Positions 1 through 5,961 of a DNA stretch of 6,943 nucleotides are shown here, one piece after another. Source of the DNA: an uncultured bacterium. GTDB taxonomy: Bacteria > Methylomirabilota > Methylomirabilia > Rokubacteriales > CSP1-6. The first letter of the stretch is position 1, and the number at the start of each line of letters is the position of its first letter. A program made the translations under genes and the position numbers. Below the pieces are notes generated by a model. It saw only the letters and a list, made by a program, of their open reading frames with translations, was not told where the DNA came from and did not search any database. The stretch is taken from contig CAMLFJ010000182.1 in the NCBI GenBank assembly GCA_946479205.1, forward strand, positions 1-6,943, read 5' to 3'.

Positions 1-190
1 CGAGCGGGGCGCCGGGCGGGGCGAAGGTGACGATGAAATCCTCCGACTGGGACGCGGCGGGGCGCGGCCCGGGCTGGCCGGGCGCGGCGGTGGGCGCGGG
101 CGCGGGGCCGCCCGCGGTGGCGCAGGCGCCGAGCCACAGCGCCGCGACGGCCACCAGCAGGGCCGATCCACGCGTGCGTCGCATCGTCAT
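1..190 (-). CDS. Lipoprotein, N-terminal fragment (gene runs off the left edge)
   Basis: Translation from the ATG at 190 gives 63 complete codons before the window ends. The protein opens with a basic stretch (MTMRRTRG), a hydrophobic stretch (ALLVAVAALW) and a lipobox LGAC with the cysteine at residue 23. This is a type II lipoprotein signal, so the mature protein should be lipid-anchored at that cysteine. The residue after the cysteine is Ala, not Asp, so nothing argues for inner-membrane retention. A Pro/Ala/Gly-rich linker follows to about residue 47, and then the start of a domain (SEDFIVTF) that I do not recognise. In-frame ATGs exist at 196, 190 and 184. I prefer 190 because AGGA lies 7 nt upstream. 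The gene begins 34 bp after the cyclase stop on the same strand, so it is probably cotranscribed with it. The function is unknown, because most of the protein is outside the window. Confidence 0.75.
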   Translation of the reverse strand, partial: MTMRRTRGSALLVAVAALWLGACATAGGPAPAPTAAPGQPGPRPAASQSEDFIVTFAPPGAPL

Positions 191-224
191 CCCCATATCC
201 TACGCGACCGGGACACGAACCCGC

Positions 225-1679
225 TCACACTACGGGCGCCAGGCCGAGCACCTCGTAGACCTCGACCTCCTCTTCCTTGCCCTTGACCCGGATGCGTCCC
301 AGCGGGCGCGCGTCGACCAGGTCGCGCACGCGCTCGTAGGTGCGGTGGCTGATGAGGATCTGGCCGGGCTTGGCGTTGGACTCGAGCCGGGCCGCGAGGT
401 TGACGCTGTCGCCGATGACCGTGTACTCCATGCGGTCCTCGGTGCCCACGGTGCCCGCCACCGCCTCGCCCGCGCTGACCCCGATGCCGACCGAGATGGC
501 CTCCTTGCCGTCGCGCGCCCGCTTCTCGTTGAGGCCGGTAATTCCTTCCTGCATGGCGAGCGCGGTGCGGATGGCCCGCGCGGAGTGGTCGGGATGGGCC
601 ATGGGCGCCCCGAACACCGCCATCACCGCGTCGCCCAGGAACTTGTCGAGCGTGCCGTCGTACTTGAAGGTGGTCTCGATCATCAGGTTGTAGAAGTCGT
701 TGAGCAGCAGCACGACCTCTTCCGGGGCGAGCCGCTCCGACATCGGGGTGAACCCCCGGACGTCGCAGAAGAGCACGGTGACCTGGCGCCGCTCGCCGGA
801 GAGCACCAGGTTCTCCGGGTCCTTCAGGATCTCCTCCACGACCTCGCGCGCCACGTAGCGCGTGAACGCGCGCTTGATCATCTCCTTCTCGCGCAGGCTG
901 CGCGCCATCCGGTTGAAGGACTCGGTCAGCACGCCCAGCTCGTCGCGGGAGGCCACTGGCAGCGCGATGTTGAAGTTGCCCGCCGCGATCGCCCCGGTGG
1001 CCTGCACCAGGCGGAAGATCGGGCGCGAGAGCAGCGCGGCCAGGCCCACCGCGCCGCCGAGACCGGCCAGGACCATGACCAGGGTGATCAGAAGGGCCTG
1101 GTTGCGCGCGCTCGCGAGCGCCGCGGTGATGGCCTCCTCGCTGAAGCCCAGGTAGAGCCCGCCGACCGGCACCCCGCTGTAGATGAGCGGCACCGCGAAG
1201 TCGATGATCCGGCCCTGCGGCGTCTTGTAGGTCTGGATCAGCACCCGGTTCTTGAGGGGCTCCAGCCCCTTGGGCCGCACCACCGCGGTCTTGACCGCCC
1301 GGGCGTCGGAGTGAGCGAGCGTGTTGCCGTCCTGATCCGAGACGATCACGTAGGCCACGTCCGGGTCCTTCATCGCGTCGGTCACCAGCACGCCCAGGGT
1401 CAGCTCGTCGTTGGTGAGGAGCGGGGTCTTGGCCCCGGCCGCGAAGTTCTCGGCCATGGTGAGCCCGCGCTTCGTCATCTCCGCGGTCAGGCTCTGCTGC
1501 TGCTGGCGGAGGAGGAAGAGGCCGACGAGGGCGACGGCCAGGACCACGAGCGCGGTGATCAGGAGGCTGAGCTTGACCTTGAGCGGGACGCGGATCGCGA
1601 TCTGATCCGGCGGAGCCGCCGCGGTGTCCATGGTGCCTGCCGGGGGGGCCACGGTCGCGGTGACGGGGGTTGTATCCAC
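225..1679 (-). CDS. Membrane class III adenylate cyclase (sensor-HAMP-cyclase)
   Basis: A 484-residue protein predicted to make cAMP from ATP in the cytoplasm under control of an extracytoplasmic sensor. Order of parts: short Pro/Ala-rich N-terminus; membrane segment about 37-57; periplasmic domain about 60-193, Cache-like in pattern (VIVSDQDGNTLAHSD near 112, then VPVGGLYLGFS near 170-180); membrane segment about 195-218; HAMP linker about 218-270; cyclase domain about 294-475. The catalytic set looks complete: metal-binding Asp306 (FCDVRGFT) and Asp350 (FLGDAVMAVFG), adenine-side Lys346, Thr420 (EYTVIGD), and transition-state Asn427 and Arg431 (VNLAARLE). The Lys/Thr pair fits class IIIb adenylate cyclases, and nothing suggests a guanylate cyclase. 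The start is taken as GTG at 1679, 9 bp after the deacetylase stop. The GC-rich third codon positions between the two candidate starts support it, but its ribosome site is weak. An ATG at 1631 (AGG 4 nt upstream) is the alternative and removes 16 residues without touching a domain. Confidence 0.9.
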   Translation of the reverse strand: MDTTPVTATVAPPAGTMDTAAAPPDQIAIRVPLKVKLSLLITALVVLAVALVGLFLLRQQQQSLTAEMTKRGLTMAENFAAGAKTPLLTNDELTLGVLVTDAMKDPDVAYVIVSDQDGNTLAHSDARAVKTAVVRPKGLEPLKNRVLIQTYKTPQGRIIDFAVPLIYSGVPVGGLYLGFSEEAITAALASARNQALLITLVMVLAGLGGAVGLAALLSRPIFRLVQATGAIAAGNFNIALPVASRDELGVLTESFNRMARSLREKEMIKRAFTRYVAREVVEEILKDPENLVLSGERRQVTVLFCDVRGFTPMSERLAPEEVVLLLNDFYNLMIETTFKYDGTLDKFLGDAVMAVFGAPMAHPDHSARAIRTALAMQEGITGLNEKRARDGKEAISVGIGVSAGEAVAGTVGTEDRMEYTVIGDSVNLAARLESNAKPGQILISHRTYERVRDLVDARPLGRIRVKGKEEEVEVYEVLGLAPVV

Positions 1680-1688
1680 CCCCCGATT

Positions 1689-2816
1689 CTACAGCCCGTG
1701 CAGCGGGAATATTCTGTCCTGGATCTCCCCCACCTGCCGGCGCGCGTACTCCTCGGCCCAGCGGCGGGTGTCGGGGGGCGAGGCCTCGACGGGGTCGTCG
1801 AGCGAGAGGATGCCCAGCCCGAGCCGCTGCATGTCCCGATGGCTCTCCCGCGGCAGGTCCCGGGGCAGGTCCACGTCGTTCATGGCCGCCCACGCCGCCG
1901 TCCAGGCCCGGGCCACGTTGGTCAGATCGTAGCCGCCGCCGCCCAGCGCGACCACCCGGGGCGCCAGGGGCAGCAGGCGCTTCACCGCGCGGGTGAAGCC
2001 CTGCACCGTGAGGCTCAGGTGGGTGAGCGGATCGGTCCGATGCGAGTCGATGCCGAGCTGGATGACCAGCGCGTCCGGCTTGAAGGCGGTCACCAGCGGC
2101 GGGACGACCGCCTCGAAGGCCTCGTGGTAGACCGCGTCGTCGGTCAGCGGCTGGAGCGGCACGTTGACCGAGTACCCGAGGCCCGCGCCCTCGCCCATCT
2201 CCACCACGAAGCCGGTGCCGGGAAAGAGCCGGTCGCCGCGCTCGTGGGTGGACACGGTGAGCACGTTGGGATCGTCGTAGAACGCGAACTGCACCCCGTC
2301 GCCATGATGCGCGTCGATGTCCACGTAGGCCACCCGCAGGCCGCGCTGCCGCAGCCGCATGATGGCCAGCACCGCGTCGTTGACGTAGCAGAAGCCGGAG
2401 GCGCGCCCGGGCATCGCGTGGTGCAGGCCGCCCGCGAAGTGGAAGGCCCGGGTGGCCTCTCCGTCCGCGACCAGCCGGGCCGCGAGCAGAGAGCCACCGG
2501 CGCCGAGCTGGGCGGCCTCCCACAGCCCGGGGAAGATCGGGTTGTCGCCGGGGCCGAGCCCGTAGGCCGCCGCGTTCGGCACCCAGTCTCCCGCGCTCAC
2601 CGCGCGCAGGATCTCGATGTACTCGCGCGAGTGGAAGCGGGCGATCTCCTCGAGCTCGGCGCGCTCGGGGGCCCACACCTTGGCGCGGGGCAGCGCGGTG
2701 AGGCCATAGGCCTCCATGAGCCGCCACGTGAGCCCGAGCCGCTCCATGCGGAGCGGATGCTCCGGCCCGTAGTCGAACTGGCGCCACTCGTCGGAGTAGA
2801 TGATCGCGGTCGTCAT
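1689..2816 (-). CDS. acuC: AcuC-type lysine deacetylase (histone deacetylase superfamily)
   Basis: A 375-residue zinc-dependent deacylase of the arginase/deacetylase fold, cytoplasmic, predicted to remove acetyl groups from protein lysines or a related amide. The active-site set is complete: paired histidines 132-133 (LHHAMPG), zinc ligands Asp168 and His170 in YVDIDAHHGDG, Asp257 in QLGIDSH, and the oxyanion tyrosine 296 in LGGGGYDL. The N-terminus (IIYSDEWRQFDYGPEHPLRMERL) and the length match AcuC proteins, which are about 380-390 residues; AcuC of Bacillus subtilis deacetylates acetyl-CoA synthetase. No acetoin or acetyl-CoA synthetase gene is visible here, so the substrate is open, and acetylpolyamine amidohydrolase is the main alternative. 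The start is firm: an in-frame TGA lies three codons upstream of the ATG. No good ribosome binding site precedes it. It lies 38 bp downstream of moaC and 9 bp upstream of the cyclase gene. Confidence 0.9.
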   Translation of the reverse strand: MTTAIIYSDEWRQFDYGPEHPLRMERLGLTWRLMEAYGLTALPRAKVWAPERAELEEIARFHSREYIEILRAVSAGDWVPNAAAYGLGPGDNPIFPGLWEAAQLGAGGSLLAARLVADGEATRAFHFAGGLHHAMPGRASGFCYVNDAVLAIMRLRQRGLRVAYVDIDAHHGDGVQFAFYDDPNVLTVSTHERGDRLFPGTGFVVEMGEGAGLGYSVNVPLQPLTDDAVYHEAFEAVVPPLVTAFKPDALVIQLGIDSHRTDPLTHLSLTVQGFTRAVKRLLPLAPRVVALGGGGYDLTNVARAWTAAWAAMNDVDLPRDLPRESHRDMQRLGLGILSLDDPVEASPPDTRRWAEEYARRQVGEIQDRIFPLHGL

Positions 2817-2854
2817 GTGCGGTCAGGATCCGTTGCGGTGGCTTGGGCCCGCTA

Positions 2855-3388
2855 TCATTTTTGTATCCGCTCGGCTCGCCTGCGGCTGCGCCTCGCCGTG
2901 CCACTGCCGCGCGTCCAGGTTCCGGACTTGCCGCCCGATTTCTCGACGAGGCAGAGGTCGGTGAGCACGATCCCCCGGTCCACCGCCTTCACCATGTCGT
3001 AGACGGTGAGGCCGGCCACCGCGGCCGCGGTCAGCGCTTCCATCTCCACGCCGGTCTTGTCCACCGTGCGCACCCGCGCGTGCACCGTGATGGTGGAGCG
3101 GCGCGCGTCGAGCACGAACTCCACGTCCACGCCGGTGATGCGCAGCGGATGGCAGAGGGGAATCAGGTCGGGCGTGCGCTTGGCCGCCATGATGCCGGCG
3201 GTGCGGGCGACCCCGAGCACGTCGCCCTTCGCGAGCTGGCCGGCGCGCACCGCGGCCAGCGTCGTCGCCTTCATCTTGAGGGTGACGCGGGCGGCCGCCT
3301 CCCGGACGGTCTCCGACTTGGCGGAGACGTCCACCATCCGGGCTTCACCCGCAGGGGTCAGGTGGGAGAGGCCACGGAAGCCCGGCAT
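2855..3388 (-). CDS. moaC: Cyclic pyranopterin monophosphate synthase MoaC
   Basis: A 177-residue cytoplasmic enzyme of molybdenum cofactor synthesis. It works with MoaA and forms cyclic pyranopterin monophosphate from the 3',8-cyclo-GTP intermediate. Family motifs run the full length: [15 protein letters not shown] (about 8-24), [20 protein letters not shown] with the catalytic Lys54, LIPLCHPL with Cys79-His80, TGVEMEAL with Glu115 and Glu117, YDMVKAVD with Asp131 and Lys134, and KSGGKSG (151-156). The usual length is about 160 residues. The excess is a basic C-terminal tail of about 20 residues after GGKSG. The start is uncertain: ATG 3388 abuts a GGGAG, while ATG 3406 has no ribosome site and sits 2 nt from a hairpin. 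Starting at ATG 3337 would lose the conserved LTPAGEAR segment, so I reject it. The gene follows the YdcH-like gene and probably shares its promoter. Its position next to a molybdate importer fits its role. Confidence 0.93.
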   Translation of the reverse strand: MPGFRGLSHLTPAGEARMVDVSAKSETVREAAARVTLKMKATTLAAVRAGQLAKGDVLGVARTAGIMAAKRTPDLIPLCHPLRITGVDVEFVLDARRSTITVHARVRTVDKTGVEMEALTAAAVAGLTVYDMVKAVDRGIVLTDLCLVEKSGGKSGTWTRGSGTARRSRRRAERIQK

Positions 3389-3408
3389 CTCCCGGGACGG
3401 GGACATCG

Positions 3409-3426
3409 GTCGGGTGGGAACCCGAC
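3409..3426 (-). promoter_or_regulatory. Intercistronic hairpin between the YdcH-like gene and moaC
   Basis: On the minus strand GTCGGGT-TCCC-ACCCGAC forms a perfect 7-bp stem with a 4-nt loop. It begins directly after the TGA stop at 3427-3429 and ends 2 nt before the candidate moaC ATG at 3406. No T-run follows, so it is not a classic intrinsic terminator. It could protect or process the upstream message, or limit ribosome access to moaC; both are inferences. Confidence 0.55.
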
Positions 3427-3657
3427 TCAGGCGTGGGTCGCGGCGCGCGCGTGTCGGAGCATGGTCTCCATCCGGTCCTTCGCGATGAGCTTGAGCTTCT
3501 TCAGCTCGCTCACCCGCCACTGCTGATCGGGAGCCAGGAACCCACGCGTGTTCAGCGCGGCCAGCTCCTCCTCGTAGCGGTGGTGCTCTTCGCGGAGGGT
3601 GCGGAAGTCGTGGTTCTCGGCGGTGAGTCGCTCGATGAAAGCTTCCGTATCGGGCAT
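3427..3657 (-). CDS. Small YdcH-like protein (DUF465 family)
   Basis: A 76-residue, charged, probably all-helical cytoplasmic protein. It carries the DUF465/YdcH pattern: an N-terminal helix with [22 protein letters not shown] (two parts, about 11-32) and a second helix with [19 protein letters not shown] (about 50-68), likely a helical hairpin or short coiled coil. The family is widespread in proteobacteria, but its biochemical role is not established and I do not assign one. The start is chosen at the ATG at 3657 because AAGGAGGT lies 4 nt before it. An in-frame start at 3693 would add 12 residues, including the region that encodes this ribosome site, and is unlikely. It is the first gene after a sigma70-type promoter and lies just upstream of moaC, so it is the likely leader gene of the moaC-deacetylase-cyclase transcript. 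Confidence 0.85.
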   Translation of the reverse strand: MPDTEAFIERLTAENHDFRTLREEHHRYEEELAALNTRGFLAPDQQWRVSELKKLKLIAKDRMETMLRHARAATHA

Positions 3658-3661
3658 GCGG

Positions 3662-3669
3662 ACCTCCTT
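3662..3669 (-). promoter_or_regulatory. Strong Shine-Dalgarno site of the YdcH-like gene
   Basis: AAGGAGGT lies 4 nt before the ATG at 3657 on the minus strand. It is the best ribosome binding site in the window and decides the start of the small gene. Confidence 0.9.
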
Positions 3670-3676
3670 GCGAGGC

Positions 3677-3695
3677 GGTTGACCCTGCCCCAACC
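3677..3695 (-). promoter_or_regulatory. Short inverted repeat in the leader of the YdcH-like gene
   Basis: GGTTG, 9 nt, then CAACC on the minus strand. It lies between the predicted transcription start (about 3704) and the ribosome site. It could be a protein operator or a small leader hairpin. The 5-bp arms make chance a real possibility. Confidence 0.25.
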
Positions 3696-3710
3696 AGCGT
3701 CGTCACCCGC

Positions 3711-3740
3711 GTTATACTCCCCGGCTCTTCGGACTGTCAA
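3711..3740 (-). promoter_or_regulatory. Sigma70-type promoter for the YdcH-like gene and moaC
   Basis: On the minus strand a perfect -35 box TTGACA (3740-3735) is followed by an 18-bp spacer and a -10 box TATAAC (3716-3711). Transcription would start near 3704, giving a leader of about 47 nt. The -35 box contains the TGA stop of the upstream ATPase gene (3739-3737). I see no hairpin plus T-run here, so readthrough from the transporter genes may add to this promoter. The leader is too short for a molybdenum cofactor riboswitch. Confidence 0.75.
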
Positions 3741-4834
3741 GGCTTCGCGTGGCGCAGGAGGTGGGGGGCGGTGGCCTTGAAATGCGCGGTCACCGGACTG
3801 CCGGGGACGAAGCCCAGCTCGTCCACGGAGCGTTGCGTCACGAGGGCGACGAGAGGGAACCCGCAGTCAATGATCACACGAACATGTGGACCACTCGGCA
3901 TGAGCCGCTGCACCTTGCCACCCAGCCGGTTGAACTCCCGCGTCCCGCCTGGCTTGGGGGCCCCCGGGAAGATCGTTACGTCCTCCGGCCTCACACAGAG
4001 TCGCACCCGCTCGCCCGGCTCGGCCCGCTGCGCCACCTCGACCATCTGCCCCGCGACATCAACCAGGGCCAGATCCCGGGTCCATTCGACGACCTGCCCG
4101 TCGAGGATGCTTTCCACTCCCACGAATCGCGCCACGTCCTCGGAGGCGGGCGCCCGGAACACCTGGGCCGCGTCGTCGAGCTGCACCAGGCGGCCGCCCA
4201 TGAGGACACCGACCCGGTCGCCCAGCGCCATGGCCTCGGCGCGGTCGTGCGTCACCAGCACCGTGGTGGTGCGCTCCTGGCGCAGGATCCGCGCGAAGTC
4301 GTCGAGGAGCGTCTCTCGGGTGGGCTGGTCCAGCGCCGAGAACGGCTCGTCGAGCAGCAGCAGCTCGGGCTCGAGCACGAGCGCGCGGGCCAGCGCGGTC
4401 CGCTGCGCCTCGCCGCCCGAGAGCGTGCGTGCCTGGCGGGACGCCAGCGGCCCGATGCCGAGCCGCGTGAGCCACGCGTCCACTCGGGCCGCGGCACGCC
4501 CGTCGTCCACGCCGCGGAAGCGGAGGCCGAGGGCCACGTTGTCCCGCACGGTGGTATCGGCGAGGAGCGGCTCCTGGAAGACGCTGGCCATGCGCCGCCG
4601 CACCGCGAGGCCAGTGGCCGGACTCACGCGCTCACCCTGGAACCGCACGCTGCCCGCCGTCGCCGGCTCGAGCAGGCCCATCACCCGGAGCAGGGTGGAC
4701 TTGCCGGCGCCGTTGGGGCCGATTACCGCGAGGACCTGGCCTGCATCCACGGCCAGCTCGGGGATGTCCAGAATGGCTCTTCCCGCGCGCGCGACCTGCA
4801 CGCCGTGCAACGCCACGACCGGCAGCGGCGTCAT
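3737..4834 (-). CDS. ABC transporter ATPase, tungstate/molybdate type (second of two)
   Basis: A 365-residue ATPase subunit that would drive anion import from the cytoplasmic face of the membrane. The nucleotide-binding domain (about 5-240) is intact: Walker A GPNGAGKST (39-47), Q-loop Gln87, signature LSGGE (138-142), Walker B LLLLDEP (158-164), D-loop SALD and switch His196 (VTHD). The C-terminal part (about 245-360) looks like a TOBE-type oxyanion-binding or regulatory domain. Its segments VRPEDVTIF, NRLGGKVQRL, CGFPLVALVT and HFKATAPHLL resemble those I associate with tungstate (TupC/WtpC-like) ATPases. The ATG at 4834 overlaps the TGA of the preceding ATPase gene (ATGA), and no ribosome site is visible, so translation is probably coupled. 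The two ATPases differ clearly outside the core motifs, so this is not a recent local duplication. TupC-like is my best guess; ModC is the alternative. Confidence 0.85.
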   Translation of the reverse strand: MTPLPVVALHGVQVARAGRAILDIPELAVDAGQVLAVIGPNGAGKSTLLRVMGLLEPATAGSVRFQGERVSPATGLAVRRRMASVFQEPLLADTTVRDNVALGLRFRGVDDGRAAARVDAWLTRLGIGPLASRQARTLSGGEAQRTALARALVLEPELLLLDEPFSALDQPTRETLLDDFARILRQERTTTVLVTHDRAEAMALGDRVGVLMGGRLVQLDDAAQVFRAPASEDVARFVGVESILDGQVVEWTRDLALVDVAGQMVEVAQRAEPGERVRLCVRPEDVTIFPGAPKPGGTREFNRLGGKVQRLMPSGPHVRVIIDCGFPLVALVTQRSVDELGFVPGSPVTAHFKATAPHLLRHAKP

Positions 4835-5961
4835 GCGGACGGCAGGACGTGGATCGAGCCGCGGTGCAGCGAGAAGCGCCAGTGCCGGTCGCGGTCGATC
4901 TCGAGGATCTCGTAGACGAGCCGCGGCACCTCGACTTCCAGGTCGTAGTCGCGCTGCGCCGGGGCGCCCGGCTCGTCGAGCCGGAAGTAGAGCGTCCACG
5001 TGGTACCGAAGTCCACCTCGCGCACGATCGTGCCGGTCATGAGGTTCATGTGATGAGCGGAGTCCACCCCCTCGCGGTCCTTGCGGATCAAGCGCACGTA
5101 CTCCGGACGGATGAAGAACGCGAGCGGGCTGTCCGCCGCGGGAAGGTACGAGCGCGTCGGCGAGTTCACCGCCTCGAGCATCTGCCCCCGCCAGCGGAAC
5201 TGGATGCGATCGGGCGTGGCCTTGAGGGTCACGCCCTGGAGCACGTTGCGCAGCCCCATGATCCGGGCCACGCTGCGGGAGGACGGCTGCCAGAGCAGCT
5301 CCGAGCGCGGGGCCGCCTGGATCACGCGGCCCTCCTCGTAGACCACGATGCGGTCACCGAGTCGATACGCCTCGGTCAGATCGTGGGTCACCAGCACCGC
5401 CGCGGTCCCCCAGCCGGCGAGGATGCTCCGCAGCTCATCCCGCAGCGCCTGACGCAGCGGCAGGTCGAGCGCGGAGAGCGGCTCGTCCAGCAGGAGCAGC
5501 GACGGGTCGATGGCGAGCGCGCGGCCGAGGGCCACGCGCTGGCGCTGGCCGCCCGACAGGTCGCGCGGGTAGCGGTCCGCGTGGGCCTCGATCGACAGAC
5601 GCTCCATCACCTCGTCCTCCCGGCGCCGGCGCTCGACCCGCGCGAGGTCACGGAGGCCGAACCCCACGTTCTGGCGGACGCTGAGATGCGGGAACAGCGC
5701 ATAGCCCTGGAAGACGTAGCCGACGCGCCGCCGCTGGGGTGGCAGGTTGATCCCGGTCCCCGAGTCGAAGAGCACCTGATCGTTCACCACGATGCGGCCG
5801 GCGTCCGGGTGGACGAGCCCGGCCAGGCATTGCAGCGTGAGCGTCTTGCCTGCTCCGGAGGGCCCGAAGAGGACCGCGACGCCGTCGCCGGCGCTCCACG
5901 TGGCATCCAGGGTAAAGCCCGGCAGGGCCTTGCGGACGCTGACCTCGAGACGACTCGTCAT
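4831..5961 (-). CDS. modC: Molybdate ABC transporter ATPase (ModC-type)
   Basis: A 376-residue ATPase subunit expected to power the ModB permease. Visible motifs: Walker A GPSGAGKT (33-40), the sulfate/molybdate-type stretch LPPQRRRVGYVFQGYALFPHL (two parts, 73-93) with Q-loop Gln85, signature LSGGQ (135-139), Walker B LLLLDEP (155-161), D-loop SALD, and switch His193 (VTHD). After residue 235 there is a C-terminal region of about 140 residues with FIRPEYVRLI (283-292), TGTIVREVDFGTTW and a final strand-rich segment. This fits a TOBE-type domain, longer than in E. coli ModC (352 residues in all). The ATG at 5961 overlaps the modB TGA (ATGA), and its own stop overlaps the start of the next ATPase in the same way. 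The gene order modA-modB-ATPase supports the ModC assignment; a sulfate-type ATPase is less likely. Confidence 0.88.
   Translation of the reverse strand: MTSRLEVSVRKALPGFTLDATWSAGDGVAVLFGPSGAGKTLTLQCLAGLVHPDAGRIVVNDQVLFDSGTGINLPPQRRRVGYVFQGYALFPHLSVRQNVGFGLRDLARVERRRREDEVMERLSIEAHADRYPRDLSGGQRQRVALGRALAIDPSLLLLDEPLSALDLPLRQALRDELRSILAGWGTAAVLVTHDLTEAYRLGDRIVVYEEGRVIQAAPRSELLWQPSSRSVARIMGLRNVLQGVTLKATPDRIQFRWRGQMLEAVNSPTRSYLPAADSPLAFFIRPEYVRLIRKDREGVDSAHHMNLMTGTIVREVDFGTTWTLYFRLDEPGAPAQRDYDLEVEVPRLVYEILEIDRDRHWRFSLHRGSIHVLPSA

Noticed and set aside
191..224. Terminator between the cyclase and lipoprotein genes
   Set aside because: Only a 4-bp CGGG/CCCG pairing is possible and no T-run follows, so nothing supports termination.
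2817..2854. Separate promoter for the deacetylase in the moaC-deacetylase gap
   Set aside because: The end of moaC is slightly AT-rich, but no -35 match is found at a workable distance.
187..2904. A 905-codon open frame on the minus strand across two genes
   Set aside because: It is an alternative frame of the deacetylase and cyclase genes. The product is low-complexity Arg/Ala/Gly sequence with no motifs.
27..3002. A 991-codon open frame on the plus strand
   Set aside because: It runs antisense through the deacetylase and cyclase genes, which have intact catalytic motifs. Its product is a His/Arg/Gly/Glu-rich string with no recognisable domain, as expected from the complement of GC-rich codons.
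3708..3718. ModE operator half-site (TATAACG on the minus strand at the -10 box)
   Set aside because: Only one half is present; no matching CGTTAT half lies at the right distance on the other side. The bases are explained by the -10 box.
3658..3736. Molybdenum cofactor riboswitch upstream of moaC
   Set aside because: The predicted leader is only about 47 nt, too short for the known Moco/Wco riboswitch, and the strong ribosome site belongs to the YdcH-like gene.
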